Translations under genes and position numbers: made by a program
The notes under the pieces: model-generated
What the model saw: the letters and a program-made list of their open reading frames with translations, nothing else
What the model was told of the DNA's origin: nothing
Database searches by the model: none
Assembly (NCBI GenBank): GCA_019693395.1
Contig: JAAMXP010001412.1
Location: 1 to 43,405 of the forward strand
DNA length: 43,405 bases
Source of the DNA: Ettlia oleoabundans
Lineage: Eukaryota; Chlorophyta; Chlorophyceae; Chlamydomonadales
Direction: 5' to 3'
Shown: positions 31,501 to 42,490 of the stretch, piece after piece
How the letters are laid out: each line of letters opens with the position of its first letter
How positions within the stretch are numbered: position 1 is the stretch's first letter

Positions 31501-34500
31501 GCCATAGTTTCAACAATGCGACACAACTAACCATTCACAATGCCCTGTTCCATGAAAGCACCCACAGCAGCACTCATGAACAACACCCGCCCACGCACCC
31601 GTCATCATGATGCGCCTGCGTGACGCATTTGACACGCGACGCAGGCGCGTGGTGCGGCTTGCGTTCCTGTTTTTGAGCGCGTGAGCCTCGTCCATGATGA
31701 GGTGGCTCCAACGCCACTTCTCAAGGAAGCCGCGGTCTAGCCGCTGCTCAGGGCTGCAGTTATCCGGGGGGGAAGTGATGTTTAGGTAATAGGCGGGCAT
31801 CACTAGATGCCTGATGTTTTTGAGAATCAAATGCCTGCATGCATGCCTGTCCTGCAACTTGCTCACTCCATGCAACTGGCATTCAACCTCTCTGGTCAGT
31901 CACCCACTACACTGTGCAACCACTCTACGGCAAACAGACCCCCAAAATCCTCCACTATTGGCGCGCGCCCTTCGCAATGCCCAAACCTCTGGTAACCCAG
32001 TAATTAAAATCCGATCACCTGTCCCGCTCGAACAGGGTGTAGCATGTGAGCATGACGTTGAAGGGTGCGGGCTGCAGCGGTGCATCAATGTCCCACTCTG
32101 GCGGCTCCGCCTCCGGCTGCAGCTCAGCATCCTCACCCGCACGCTCCTTGTCAATGTCAAACTCGTCGTCTGCAGACGGGCGAAGGTGACGGGATGGGGT
32201 TGAGCAACGTGAAGCAAGGAAGGGTGACGGTGCGGTGATGTGGCGACAGCGTGATTACCCCACCCAATGGTTCTCCGGGCGTTCCATTGGGGAAGTTTGG
32301 TGGCGGTGGTTCGGCCCATGTGGCCGCATGCATGGAGGAGCATCGGATCCAGATATGCACACAAGGTAGGAAGCGAGGCTAGGCCTGGTAGCAGCCGCGC
32401 CACCACACCCACCCACGCACGTAATCACTCGGTGGCGTTGCAGCGCTGCCCGGCCTAAAGATGCGCCCCCCAGCCCCCACGCCCACCCACACACTCATGC
32501 AGCAGCAAAGTAACAAGAGCGCGGCCACCCACCCGACTCGTGCAGCTGCCCCGCCCCGTAAGGGTCGTCATCGTGCTCGTCGGCATGCGCCGCTGCCGCC
32601 GCCTCTGCCAGCTTGTGTGTCTGGGCTAGCTCAGCAAGCAGGTCGGGGTTGCCCAGGTCCGACAGGTCATCATCCACCTCCTCACCCTTGCCCAGACGCT
32701 CCCTGCGGTACAGCAGCGGTACAGGCTAATGCGGTGCGGTACAGGAGCAGTGCATGAGTGGTACAGGCGGCTGCACAAGCTGCAGCGGTATGGGTTGCTC
32801 TGTGCTCTGCTACGTTTTTCTTTGCAGCGCATGACCGCGAGGACTGCAACCTCCAACCCCCGGTGCCATCCTGCTGCTGTGTTCCACCCCAATCCTCTCT
32901 TCTTCCAAAAAAGAGAGTTATACCGAACCGCAGTTAGTCAGCACACAGTGCCTGCCCTGTCCCACCTGAGGTCGTTGAGGCGTTTGCGCACCACAGCACG
33001 GTGCTTGCCATAGTACACCACCACGCGCAACGCGGGGCACCAGCGGCGCAGCTCACGCTGCCAGTTCTCCAGCAGGGAGGCAGGCACCACCACCAGGTGG
33101 GGACCCGGATCCTTTTCGAGATGCCGGATGCAGCCTATACGGAAGAAAGGGGCAGGGCAGGGTGCAACAGGGGTCAGGAAAATGTTGCAGGGTGCACAGG
33201 CTGGGGAAGAAGTGAGGTGGAAAGACAGCATGCAACGATCGATAGCGCATTCATCGCTGCTGTGCTGCACTGTTGTTTGCCCCTGCACTGCTTAAACAGT
33301 TCAGGCACCACCACAAGAAGATACCCTGTCAGCGAACCTCCCTTTGTGTAGTCAAAGAGCGGCTGCCATCGCCATCACCGCACCACGGGCGCCCTCAACC
33401 ATGCAGACCAGCGGCGTTCCTCACCCAGGTAAGTGATGAGCTGCGCCGTCTTGCCCAGCCCCATCTCGTCCGCCAAGATGGCACCGCTAACCTTGGAGCG
33501 GTACAGCAGCAGCAAAAAGTTGATGCCAACCTGGACAAGCAAAGGGGAAAAATTGTTTTCACAGCAGTAGAAAGTTGTTGTGTTAAACCTCGGACAGGCC
33601 ACCTGGTACATGCTTGCCTCGGCATTGTAGTCCCACCAACAGCCCTGTCTCCAGGCAGCCACTTAACCACCACCACCAACGCCCTGCCGGCAATCGCCTG
33701 GCTCTCCATCCGCACGTGAGCCACCCAATCCATCCTGCTTCATCCTCTCGGCTGCCACCACACACCCCTGCCTTACGCTGGCCCCAGGCTGCCTCACCAG
33801 CTGGTATGGCTTGAGGTAGCGCGCAGTGTCCCCGCATGCCTCTATCATCTGCGGCTGCTCCACCTGCTGGTACTCCTGCTCACCCTCATCGTTGGTGGCG
33901 CCAAACCTGCACAAAGCACAAGTACATAGGGGTTTTGCGTTCATATAATGCAGTGTTCATCCCTACAACAGATGCATTTGTTACACCAATGATTTTCCCT
34001 ACAATACGTGATATTTGTGAAGATTGGAACCGGAAACTGGACTTGCTCGGGTTGCAAACAACTTCTGGTTGGTAGATGTGTGGTAGTTGTAGATGAGTCC
34101 AGGAGCAGGACAGGCAGCCACGACCACCAAATGTCCTCATCACAACATCTACCAACATGCCACACCAACCCATTGCAGCACTGCACCCATCCACACGTCA
34201 CCTGCCTTAACTCGCCCACAGCTCACTTATCCAATTACACCCCCATCACCAACACTTCACCCAATATGCCACACAACCTCCACAGCTACCACCCACCTGT
34301 CCCCATCTGTGTGCTTGCCCAGCGTCTTGCGCAGCATCTTTGTGACCTCCTCACACCGCCGCATCACCTCGTCAGCGTGGTCCTTGGCGCTTGTGTCCTC
34401 AGCCACAAACTGATGGTCCAGGTCCGTCTGCCGCCCCTTGTCCACAGACACGCGCATCTGGTAGGCAGCCAGGGTTGCGGGTGTGACCCCCGCAAAGCCA

Positions 34501-36008
34501 GCTCCCGGCAGGGCGCCCAGCTGCGCCTGAAGGGAGGAAGGAAGCATGGTGGCTGGTCAAACACCAAAGGCCTGGTGCTAGGCCAAGGGAGGCACAGCTG
34601 GCAAACAAGGGGTGAGCCAGGGTGCTCGGGTGTGCCTGGTGGGAAAGGCACGCAGGTGCGCCAGTGGGGCGTGCACCGCAGGGCATGCAGGCTCTTGCGA
34701 CGGAGCGGGAGCCAGGCTGGCAGCAGGGACGCAGAAGCACGTCAGCAGGCGACATTCACAATCTGATACAGCCGGCCCCATCTCTCTTGCCCCATTATCG
34801 ACCCCACCAGCTGCCTGTGCTGTGATTGCTTTGCATTGCATCATTGCACTCCGTTATATGCGCACCTGCTGCTGCCGCTGCAGCTGCATGAGCAAGCTGA
34901 GCTGCTGCTGCTGCTGCGGGTTGGTGGTCGCCGCCATAACGCCCGCCATGCCAGGCGGCAGCGCGCCAAACTGCTGCGGCATCTGCTGCACCTGCACCTG
35001 CTGCTGGAACTGCGCCGCCGCAAACCGCGGGTCTATGGCCTGACGTTTGGCGGGAGGCTCACCCTGCAAACAACTTAAAAAATTTGTATGTATGATAAGG
35101 CGCAGGTTGTCCGAGGCGGGAAGGCAGGCTGAATCATGCTATTGTTGGGGAGAAGGAAGACATGTTCCAAGGCACTGACATGAGAGTGCGGGACTGCCCG
35201 CTGCGAGCGCTGATGCTTGAAAGCCCACCGTTGTCCGGTGCTTCACACACCACACCCTGTTCCTTCTTCTGTGCCCTCACCTGCGCGCCAGTGTTGCCGG
35301 CCATGGTGTAGGGCAGACCCATGTTTGGCAGGCTAGTGGGCACAGCCGAGCTCTGCAGCCCCGCTAGCCCTGCCAGCGCCGGCGAGGGCTGGGCTGCCGT
35401 GCCTGCTGCACCTTGCCTGTTTGCAAGCATGGTAAATAACTGCTGCTGCTGCTGCTGCTGTTGCTGTGGGTTGGCCAAGCTTATGCCTGTTGTCGCTGCT
35501 GGCTGCGGCAGCAAGGCTGTTTGCTGCGCCGCTATGCCTGGATATGAGTACACTAGGTTTTGCTGTGGCGGCTGCAGCTGCTGCTGAAGGGACGCGGGCG
35601 GCGGGGCGGCACCACCCGACCCTGCGTGAAGCAAAAGCGCGTGGGGTTTTGGGCGCAGAATGGGCACCAAGGCCGATTGCAAGCCCTTGACGACAACCTT
35701 GGGGCCTGAGCGAGGCTTGCATCGCGAGCTCAAGCAGTCATGCCTGGGCAGACAGAAAGGCTGCAGAACGGCTGGAGGAGCAAGCTTGATCACACGACTT
35801 CACCAGCTGGCACGTCAAACTTTGCATGGGCCCCAGCTGCTGCCCGGCTGCTGCGCTCACCTCTTTCGCCAGGCCCTGGTTGCGCCAGGCTCCCCAGCCG
35901 CTGCTGCACAGGCTGCTGAGGGGCGGGGTCCTGCTCCTGAACGAGCAGCTCCATAAAGCTGCCCATTCCTTCAGTGCCTCCCAAGCCAGCGTTGCTGTAG
36001 CCGTCCAT
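28587..36008 (-). CDS. ETL1: SNF2 chromatin remodeler of the Fun30/SMARCAD1/ETL1 (CHR19) group
   Basis: These ATPases remodel nucleosomes in heterochromatin upkeep and DNA-end resection. I joined 18 exons into 1009 residues: 35861-36008, 35281-35621, 34866-35063, 34297-34526, 33798-33906, 33425-33530, 32966-33134, 32533-32702, 32019-32169, 31599-31753, 31290-31396, 30937-31057, 30430-30691, 30094-30274, 29739-29856, 29367-29495, 29055-29131, 28587-28844. The first 340 residues are Gln, Pro and Ala rich. The motor has DEMGLGKT (363-370), [21 protein letters not shown] (562-565), [22 protein letters not shown], then the helicase C-terminal half with [35 protein letters not shown] and [17 protein letters not shown]. 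The family is supported by [20 protein letters not shown] and VLDIMEWLM. An acidic insertion of about 90 residues (434-523) sits between the first motifs and DEAH. The C terminus is Glu/Lys rich. I see no CUE domain. Confidence 0.92.
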
Positions 36009-36400
36009 CCTCGTTCAAAGGCAGCAGCGCGGCAATAGCCGGCAGTCCTTTCTACAGACTGCTCGAACTGATTGACTGCAACGATCACCAGACTGGGCGC
36101 GAGGAGAGGAGGGCTGCAGCCGCCAGCGGGCCAGCAGCACTGTGTTTGTAGTTTCAAGTCAATGGATCGAGTGCTGCGGACACAATGCAGCCAGGCAAGC
36201 GCCGCCACGTGCTGCTGGGCTGACAGGCAGGACAGCACAGCAGAGCTCCACGCTGGCAGGTGAGGTTTTTCGCGCCCTGCACTATCCGAACTCCAGTACA
36301 TTGTCGATATTAGTACCGAAGCCCGCTACTCTTGCTCATTGTGACTCCTCGGTATTTATTTGCTGGGCCTCGTGTTGTCCTCTTGCGCGCATCCCCAGCG
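36009..36400. promoter_or_regulatory. Compact divergent promoter, ETL1 and SCY1
   Basis: The start codons of the two divergent genes are only 392 bp apart, so their promoters must be adjacent or shared. No clear TATA box is seen. Confidence 0.5.
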
Positions 36401-39400
36401 ATGCGGCCCACAGGCCTGCTCCAACGGGCATCGGCCGTCCCAGCTGCAGGTGAAACCAATTTGTGCAAGCAAATTGGCCGGCTGGCCGCTCCTGCTACTT
36501 CTCTTGTTGGGCTCTCGGCTCGTTGTCTCGCCGCGCTCCTCATAGCCTTCCATATCCTTGATGCTGCTGCCAGCAGGCATTTACACGCAACAAAGGCGGT
36601 ATGGGGCGGCGGTCAAGGCACAGGCAGCCAGCCTGACGGTAGTTCCGGGGCGGTGGCTCGGCCCGCAGACCGGTGCACCGCCGTCGCAGGCAGGCGAACA
36701 GCAGCGGCAGCAGCGGCAGGAGGGTCCACCTGTGTACGGCGTTGAACTCACAGCACATCAGTGGGATCCCCTGGGACTGCACCAGACCGTGCTCAAGGTG
36801 TGGCGAGTGTGTGCTGCACAGGACAAGCGTGGTGGCGGCAGCAGAGGAAGAAGGCTATGGGCCAGGGGCAAATTCAACAGCATTTTGAACATTCATGTAC
36901 ATAGTCTGGCATGCAGGCAGAGACACGCGGCCGGGGCCAGAGTCTTAGCAGCGTGTCGGGAGACCAAGAGGGCGGCACCTTTGGGGACTTCATCGGCGGC
37001 GACCTCCCAAAGAAACTGGCAATCCTGCTGGTGCGCAGCAAGCAGCCAGGGCAGCTAATCATTGCAGTCTTCGGGCCGCTTGACTTGCAGGGGGCCGACC
37101 TGCTCATGATTGCCCCTAGCGCCCTTGAGCTGCCATCAGCAGGCCTTGCAAGCCGACTGGGTGCCTTGCAGGATGGGGGGAAGAAGAACCAGCACAGCAT
37201 TTGCAGACAGCTGTGGGATTTAGGCAGGCTGCAGCTGTTGCTGCTCTGCGCTGCTGTCAATGGAATCGGTTGGAGTGCTCAGTATTTTCTGACAATGCTG
37301 ACCGCTAACATTGATGCAATGCCGCTGGGCTGATCTGTGTCTGCCTGCCCAATCTGTCGACCCCTGCGCCCGCACAATACCCTGCAGGGCCTGATTGTGT
37401 TCAGCCGGCTGGGTGTGTACATCCGGCTTCCGGGCGTGGATGTGGAGGCCTTCAGCGCGGCAATGGCGGGCGGCGGCCTCCTGGGATACATCGACACACT
37501 CAGCGGTGGGTGGGTGGCTGGGTGTATGTGTGGGGGTGAGGGTGGGTGAGTGTGGTGGCTCGTGGGGGGTTGAGGAGATGAACCATCCCATGCTGCGCTA
37601 CGCTGTGCTGTGCTGGGAACAGGTGGTATGTTGCAGTTCGCCTCCTGCAGCCCTGCAAGCAGGCCGCTCTGCTGTGCTCCTTCCCGCTGTACCCTCAACA
37701 TCAACACGCCGCTTTCTAGTCGGCCGTTTCCACACTCCGCATTTCTGCCACTGTGTTGCAGGTGGTTCCATCAGCAAGGTTGGGGTGTTCTCCCTGGGCA
37801 TTGTGCCCTACATCAACGCATCCATCCTGCTCCAGCTGCTGGCCACTGCCTTCCCCAGCCTCAAGAAGCTGCAGCGGGAGGAGGGGCCCCAGGGCCGCGC
37901 CCGCTTCCAGCAGTACCAGAAGCTAGCGGCGCTGCTATTCGCGGTGGCGCAGGCTGCGGGACAGCTGACGTACCTGCGCCCATACGTGGACGACTTCTCC
38001 GCGGGATGGCTGGCGGAGAATGTGGTGCTGCTCACCACGGGAGCCATGATCTTGGTCTATGTGAGTGAGCAGTCTGCAAGTTGCATGCCACATGCTGACC
38101 AGGCCTTCCAGCACCTGGCTAAAGCTACGTTTGGCAGGCAGGCGGTTGGGGCAAGGGTTAGGCCCAAAGTCAACTTGGCTGCCAAAACAGCGGTTTGTTG
38201 TGGATGGCAGCATGGCCTCTGACCCTCTGGGAAATGGGGACAGGAGTGAGGCACAAGTGGTGACCCCCTCATCAGACCCACCCACACTGCATTACACACC
38301 AAACAAACCCTTGAGGTCCCTGGGACTTGTTGTGCCTTGCCCATTTGCCGTACCACCTTCTCCCCCTCCTCTCCCCTCGCCTCCCCCCCGGCCCGACCAC
38401 CTCGTTATCGTGTATCGCGAATCCCTCTTCACTCCCCGCAGGTTGCTGACACCATCAGCGAGTTGAAGCTGGGCAACGGCACCTCCATCCTCATCTTTGC
38501 CAACATCGCCTCGGCGCTGCCCAGCTCTGTGGGCGCGGCGCTGACCCAGGCAGCCGACAAGGACAGCTCCACGCTGGGTGTCTACGCGCTGGCCTGGTTC
38601 CTGACCACACTGGGCATAGTGTACGTGCAGGATGCGGAGAGGCAGATCCCTATCACATACGCCTCGCGCTACCGCGCCGGCGCGCTGCAGCAGCAGGCCT
38701 ACCTGCCTTTCAAGGTGAGAATGTGCTAGTCATGGCGCCGGCAATAAGGCGAGGCCATGAGATAGGCAGGCGAGGTTGGGTGAGCGAGGAGAAGGGCAGC
38801 ATAAATGGGGAGAACAAGCGGACAACCAGGAGCGACACACGCCAGCAACGTTTGTTTTCATTAAAAATCCCAACAAATGGATGCTCATTGCCTGCCCAGT
38901 GCCTACTGGACCCCCTACGCTCTCTGGATACGTTGCGCATGCTGCCTGCTGTCATCCCTCACCCCCCTCACCCACCCCTGCAACAACTCCCACCACCGCA
39001 GGTGAATGCCACCGGCGTGATGCCCGTCATCTTCTCCTCCTCACTGCTGGCCCTGCCCTCGGCCCTCGCACGCTACGCCAACGTCCCCGCCCTCGAGTCG
39101 GCGGCCAGGGCGCTGTCGCCCTCTGGCCCCGCCTACCTGCCAGCCAACGTGGCGCTTATAGTGGCCTTCAACTACCTCTACACCTTCCTCCAGCTCGACC
39201 CCAAGGACCTCAGCGAGCAGCTCAAGCGGCAGGGAGCCTCCATCCCTGGGGTGCGCCCCGGCCGAGCAACGGCGGAATACATCACGCGCACGCTCGACCG
39301 CATGTCTGTGCTGGGTGAGTGGGCTGCACCTGGGGGGGTGCTTGCTGATTGGTTGGGCGTGAGCTGTTGTGTCAGCTGGTGTAGAGTGTGTGTGAGCGAA

Positions 39401-40148
39401 AGGCATGTGCAGGTTGCGTTCCTTTGTAGAAGGCAGGGAGTGCAGCACGGGTGTCGGACAGCTGCCTGGTTGGCAGCTTGTGAGGCCTGCAGTGCAGGGT
39501 GCACTTTGCCACAAACAAGACACCTGCTGCCCGTCATGCACCCTTGCTCTTTTATAGTGGAGCACAGTCCGTGCCATGCCGCCCAACTGTGTCAAAGCAC
39601 CTCTACTTTATGTCAGCCGCAGCCTCCTGGCTGCTGACACCTCACTCACCACCCCCAAACCCCACCACTTGCAGGCTCGGTGTTCCTGGGTGCGCTGGCT
39701 GCTGCTCCCGCCCTGGTTGAGGGTGTGACGGGTCTGCAGGCCTTCCGCGGGTTTGCGGGCACATCCGTGCTGATTCTGGTGGGAGTGGCGACAGACACGG
39801 CACGCCGGTTCCGCTCTGAGCTGGCGATGCAGAAGTACAAGGTGGGTGGCTGGTTGGCAGTGGGGAAGTTTGGCTGGGTGGCGGATGGATCAGCCGTCAT
39901 GTGGGTTGCTACCTTTGCAAATCCAGGCAGGTAAGCCTCCTTGGGGATGATAGTCAGCGTCAGAAACAGCGGATGCCTGCGAACCAGGCTGGGGTCGGAT
40001 TGGGTTGGAATATTCTCCCTCGCCCATGCACATTGAAAGCCAAACTGCAATTGGAAATTTTAGCACATACCGGCCGTGTATCGTACGGTACCCTGCATCT
40101 GCCCCCTCTCTCCAGGATATTGACCGCCTCTACGATGACCTGCGCTGA
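36401..40148 (+). CDS. SCY1: Plastid SecY translocase subunit SCY1
   Basis: SCY1 forms the thylakoid Sec channel with SecE and works with plastid SecA. Nine exons (36401-36449, 36577-36797, 36917-37030, 37388-37505, 37762-38060, 38442-38714, 39002-39314, 39675-39841, 40116-40148) give 528 residues. The first 50-60 residues are rich in Arg, Ala and Ser, as in a chloroplast transit peptide. SecY landmarks follow in order: FSRLGVYIRLPGVD, SISKVGVFSLGIVPYINASI, QAAGQLTYLRPYVDDFS, ADTISELKLGNGTSILIF, LGIVYVQDAERQIPITYASR, LPFKVNATGVMPVIF, NYLYTFLQLDPKDLSEQLKR, QGASIPGVRPGR, and FRGFAGTSVLILVGVATDTA. These match plant SCY1 rather than the envelope SCY2. About ten membrane helices are present. The exon 2 acceptor may be three bases earlier. 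The C terminus is short, as in the family. Confidence 0.93.
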
Positions 40149-40764
40149 GCTGGCATGCTGGGCTGCTCCCTTCCCGTGGACGGCACAGCGCCGGTTAAAG
40201 GTCGGCTGGAAGGAGCATTATGGGCTTGGACCAGACAGCTTTTCCACCATCGCCCCTGTTGAAAAGGTGCAGGCTTGCGAAGAGCTGCGCCTCACAAGTT
40301 TGATGTTGGGTTCTCAACATTGCTGCAGCCTTGATGGCTGTCGCTACGGTGGCAAGCTCCTTTTTTTGTAACAATGCATAAGCACACATTTTGTTTGACA
40401 CAGTATGAGGCTCAGGATTTCCAGGATGCATTCTGCAAGCCCTTCCAGCACTGTACCAGTGGCATCTACTTTTTGGAACCTACAGCAGTTGTGCTAAGTG
40501 CCCAGGAAGAGCAAGTATCAACACATGCGCGTCAGGGGGATGCGTTAAGCACTAGACATCAGTGGCATGGGAGTGCAGTGTCAGTGGCTCGATGTGGAGG
40601 TTCAAGGTGTAGGACTTCTGCTTACGGCAAATGACGAAGGCCATTGCCCTACGATTGACATTGCAAACTGATCGAGAGGGTGATCAGGGTGACTGCCACT
40701 GCTGCGCGTGGGTGCTGCCATACAGTCTGGACCAACGGCAGAGATACTGAAGCACACAAGGCAT
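40149..40764. other. Convergent region between SCY1 and MYND gene
   Basis: About 600 bp lie between SCY1 and the 3' end of the MYND gene. A TGTAA at 40367-40371 is a likely SCY1 polyadenylation signal. I see no further gene. Confidence 0.5.
40367..40371 (+). terminator. Likely TGTAA polyadenylation signal for SCY1
   Basis: TGTAA follows a T-rich run about 220 bp downstream of the SCY1 stop codon, the expected context for an algal polyadenylation signal. Confidence 0.45.
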
Positions 40765-42490
40765 TCAGCCCTGGTGGCTATGCGCTTGTGCCATGCGCTG
40801 GTGTGCCTTGCAAATGGCTCTGTGCTGCCGCCAGTGCGCTGTCTGACAGTCAACACGGCAAATAGGGAGTGTAGCACTACAAAGCATCGTCACGGGCGTC
40901 GGTGGCACCAGAGCTGCCTTTTCAAGCACTTGCTGAGTTGCTTCCTCAGAATCAAACACTGCTACTGCCACCTACTGCCTCACGCACCTGCAGTACTGGT
41001 CCTGCCGGCATCCTGAGCATCGCCAGACGTGCGGCGCAGGCTCCCCGCAGCCATCGCAGTGGATGGGGCGGTTGGGGTTGTCACGCCTGTTCATAAAATA
41101 CTGCTCGGCTGCTTCTGCACACTGCCTGCAGGTGTCGGCATCTGGTGGGTGCCAGCAGCCACCCTGGCATACCAGCTCCTCCATCCAGGGTTCAACTTGC
41201 CGTATAAGGGACACAGTGTGCTCAACAGTGCTGGTCCACAGCCGCGGCAGAAGCCGCCTGCAGCGACGAAAAGCCGTGTTGCCTGCCGCAGCCAGTCCAT
41301 CACCTGACTGGGAGGCTGGGGTAGCAGCTGGCCGCAACGGGTCATGGGCAGTGCCTGCAGCGCTGGCTGATGCACACACATGGCCGCTGACAAATCACAG
41401 CCATGTTCTTGGGCATGCTGAAGCGCTGCAACTAACAGCACCCAGGCGTGCCTTTACTTGCAGAGCAGCTGAAGCAGCCAAGAAGCGCACCCAGCAGCTC
41501 ACAGATACAGGCTGGTCGGCAGCCAAGCGCTCCAGCACCCTGGCTGCTACCCTGCAACAGTCATCAGTTGGCGGTTCACTTCATGCACAACCTCACATAG
41601 CTCAGGCAACAAACGATTGTTAAGATAGGTGAGTGCAGCATCCAGTCAACCACCGCTTGCACAACTTGTACTGTTGCAGCATCTCAGCATAATGCGGTGG
41701 CATCAGCTCCCCTCACATGAGCACATTCATTGCGTTGGATGACATTGAGCGGCGCATGAGAACGTGCTGGGCTGCACTTACTGCAAACAGCGCAAACGAT
41801 CCCAGCAGCTGCTCGTGGCTGAGCAATACGCGTGGCAGAGTGCTCTGCAGCTCATGCAGCTGTTGCAGGCGTCGCACTTCCGGCTCCTGTATGCATTTGC
41901 AGCAGCAGCATATAGACGGCCATAGACTCGTCATCAGTCCAGTAGATGTTCAGGAGGTGCATGATACTTGTCCAATCCAGAGCAGCACTGAAATGCCGCA
42001 GTTTGCGCTGAGAAGCTGAGCCAGCAGCTCCTTGATGCGGGCGGACGTGACGTACTGTGGTGAAGCAAGCGGCCAGCCACTAGAGGACCCAGCTCGCTGT
42101 GCATGATGGATTGGACATGAGAGCCAGACCTTCCATAAACAGGGTACAGCTGTCAATACTGCTGCTGTTGGTGTTGGTGGCGTCAGCAGTCACGCTGCTG
42201 TTGTTGATGTTGGAAGCGGCGCTGCTGCTGCTGCTGCTGCTGCTGCTGTGATTACGAGGGGAACTGCTGCCAAGCTCAAGCTGGCCACCGATGCACATAA
42301 GGTGCGCATGGGCTGTGTACAAAGCCGCCAGCGGCTGCCGTTTGAGCTCTGCAGCTTGGCTTGGGGCCGGCAAACCCTCCAACATGCGCTGCGACTCGCA
42401 CCGGAGGTCAACCACCTCCAGAAACGCCGACACCTTAGGGCTGCGCTCCGCAGGCGGGATGGCTCCTACCGCCAGAAGCCTTTCCTCCAT
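40765..42490 (-). CDS. MYND-type zinc-finger protein gene, model unresolved, possibly decayed
   Basis: The 3' part encodes a MYND finger: HCDGCGEPAPHVWRCSGC, RQDQYC, then CRVDCQTAHWRQHRAIC and a short tail ending at 40765. Algal genomes carry many large MYND proteins with a helical N-terminal region, and this fits that class. The 5' part, from an ATG at 42490, reads MEERLLAVGAIPPAERSPKV and continues through a poly-Ser run. Further coding-like pieces occur at about 41998-42080 (SARIKELLAQLL), 41782-41895 (VRRLQQLHELQ, ending at a strong GTAAGT donor), 41640-41710 (MPPHYAEMLQQYKLCKRW), 41540-41635, 41455-41540, 41310-41440 and 40988-41260. Unlike every other gene in the window, I cannot join these pieces with GT-AG introns of normal length while keeping frame. 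At least four junctions conflict. The finger also has six extra residues or a missing splice site between YC and CRVDC. It may be a pseudogene or carry sequence errors. Confidence 0.5.
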
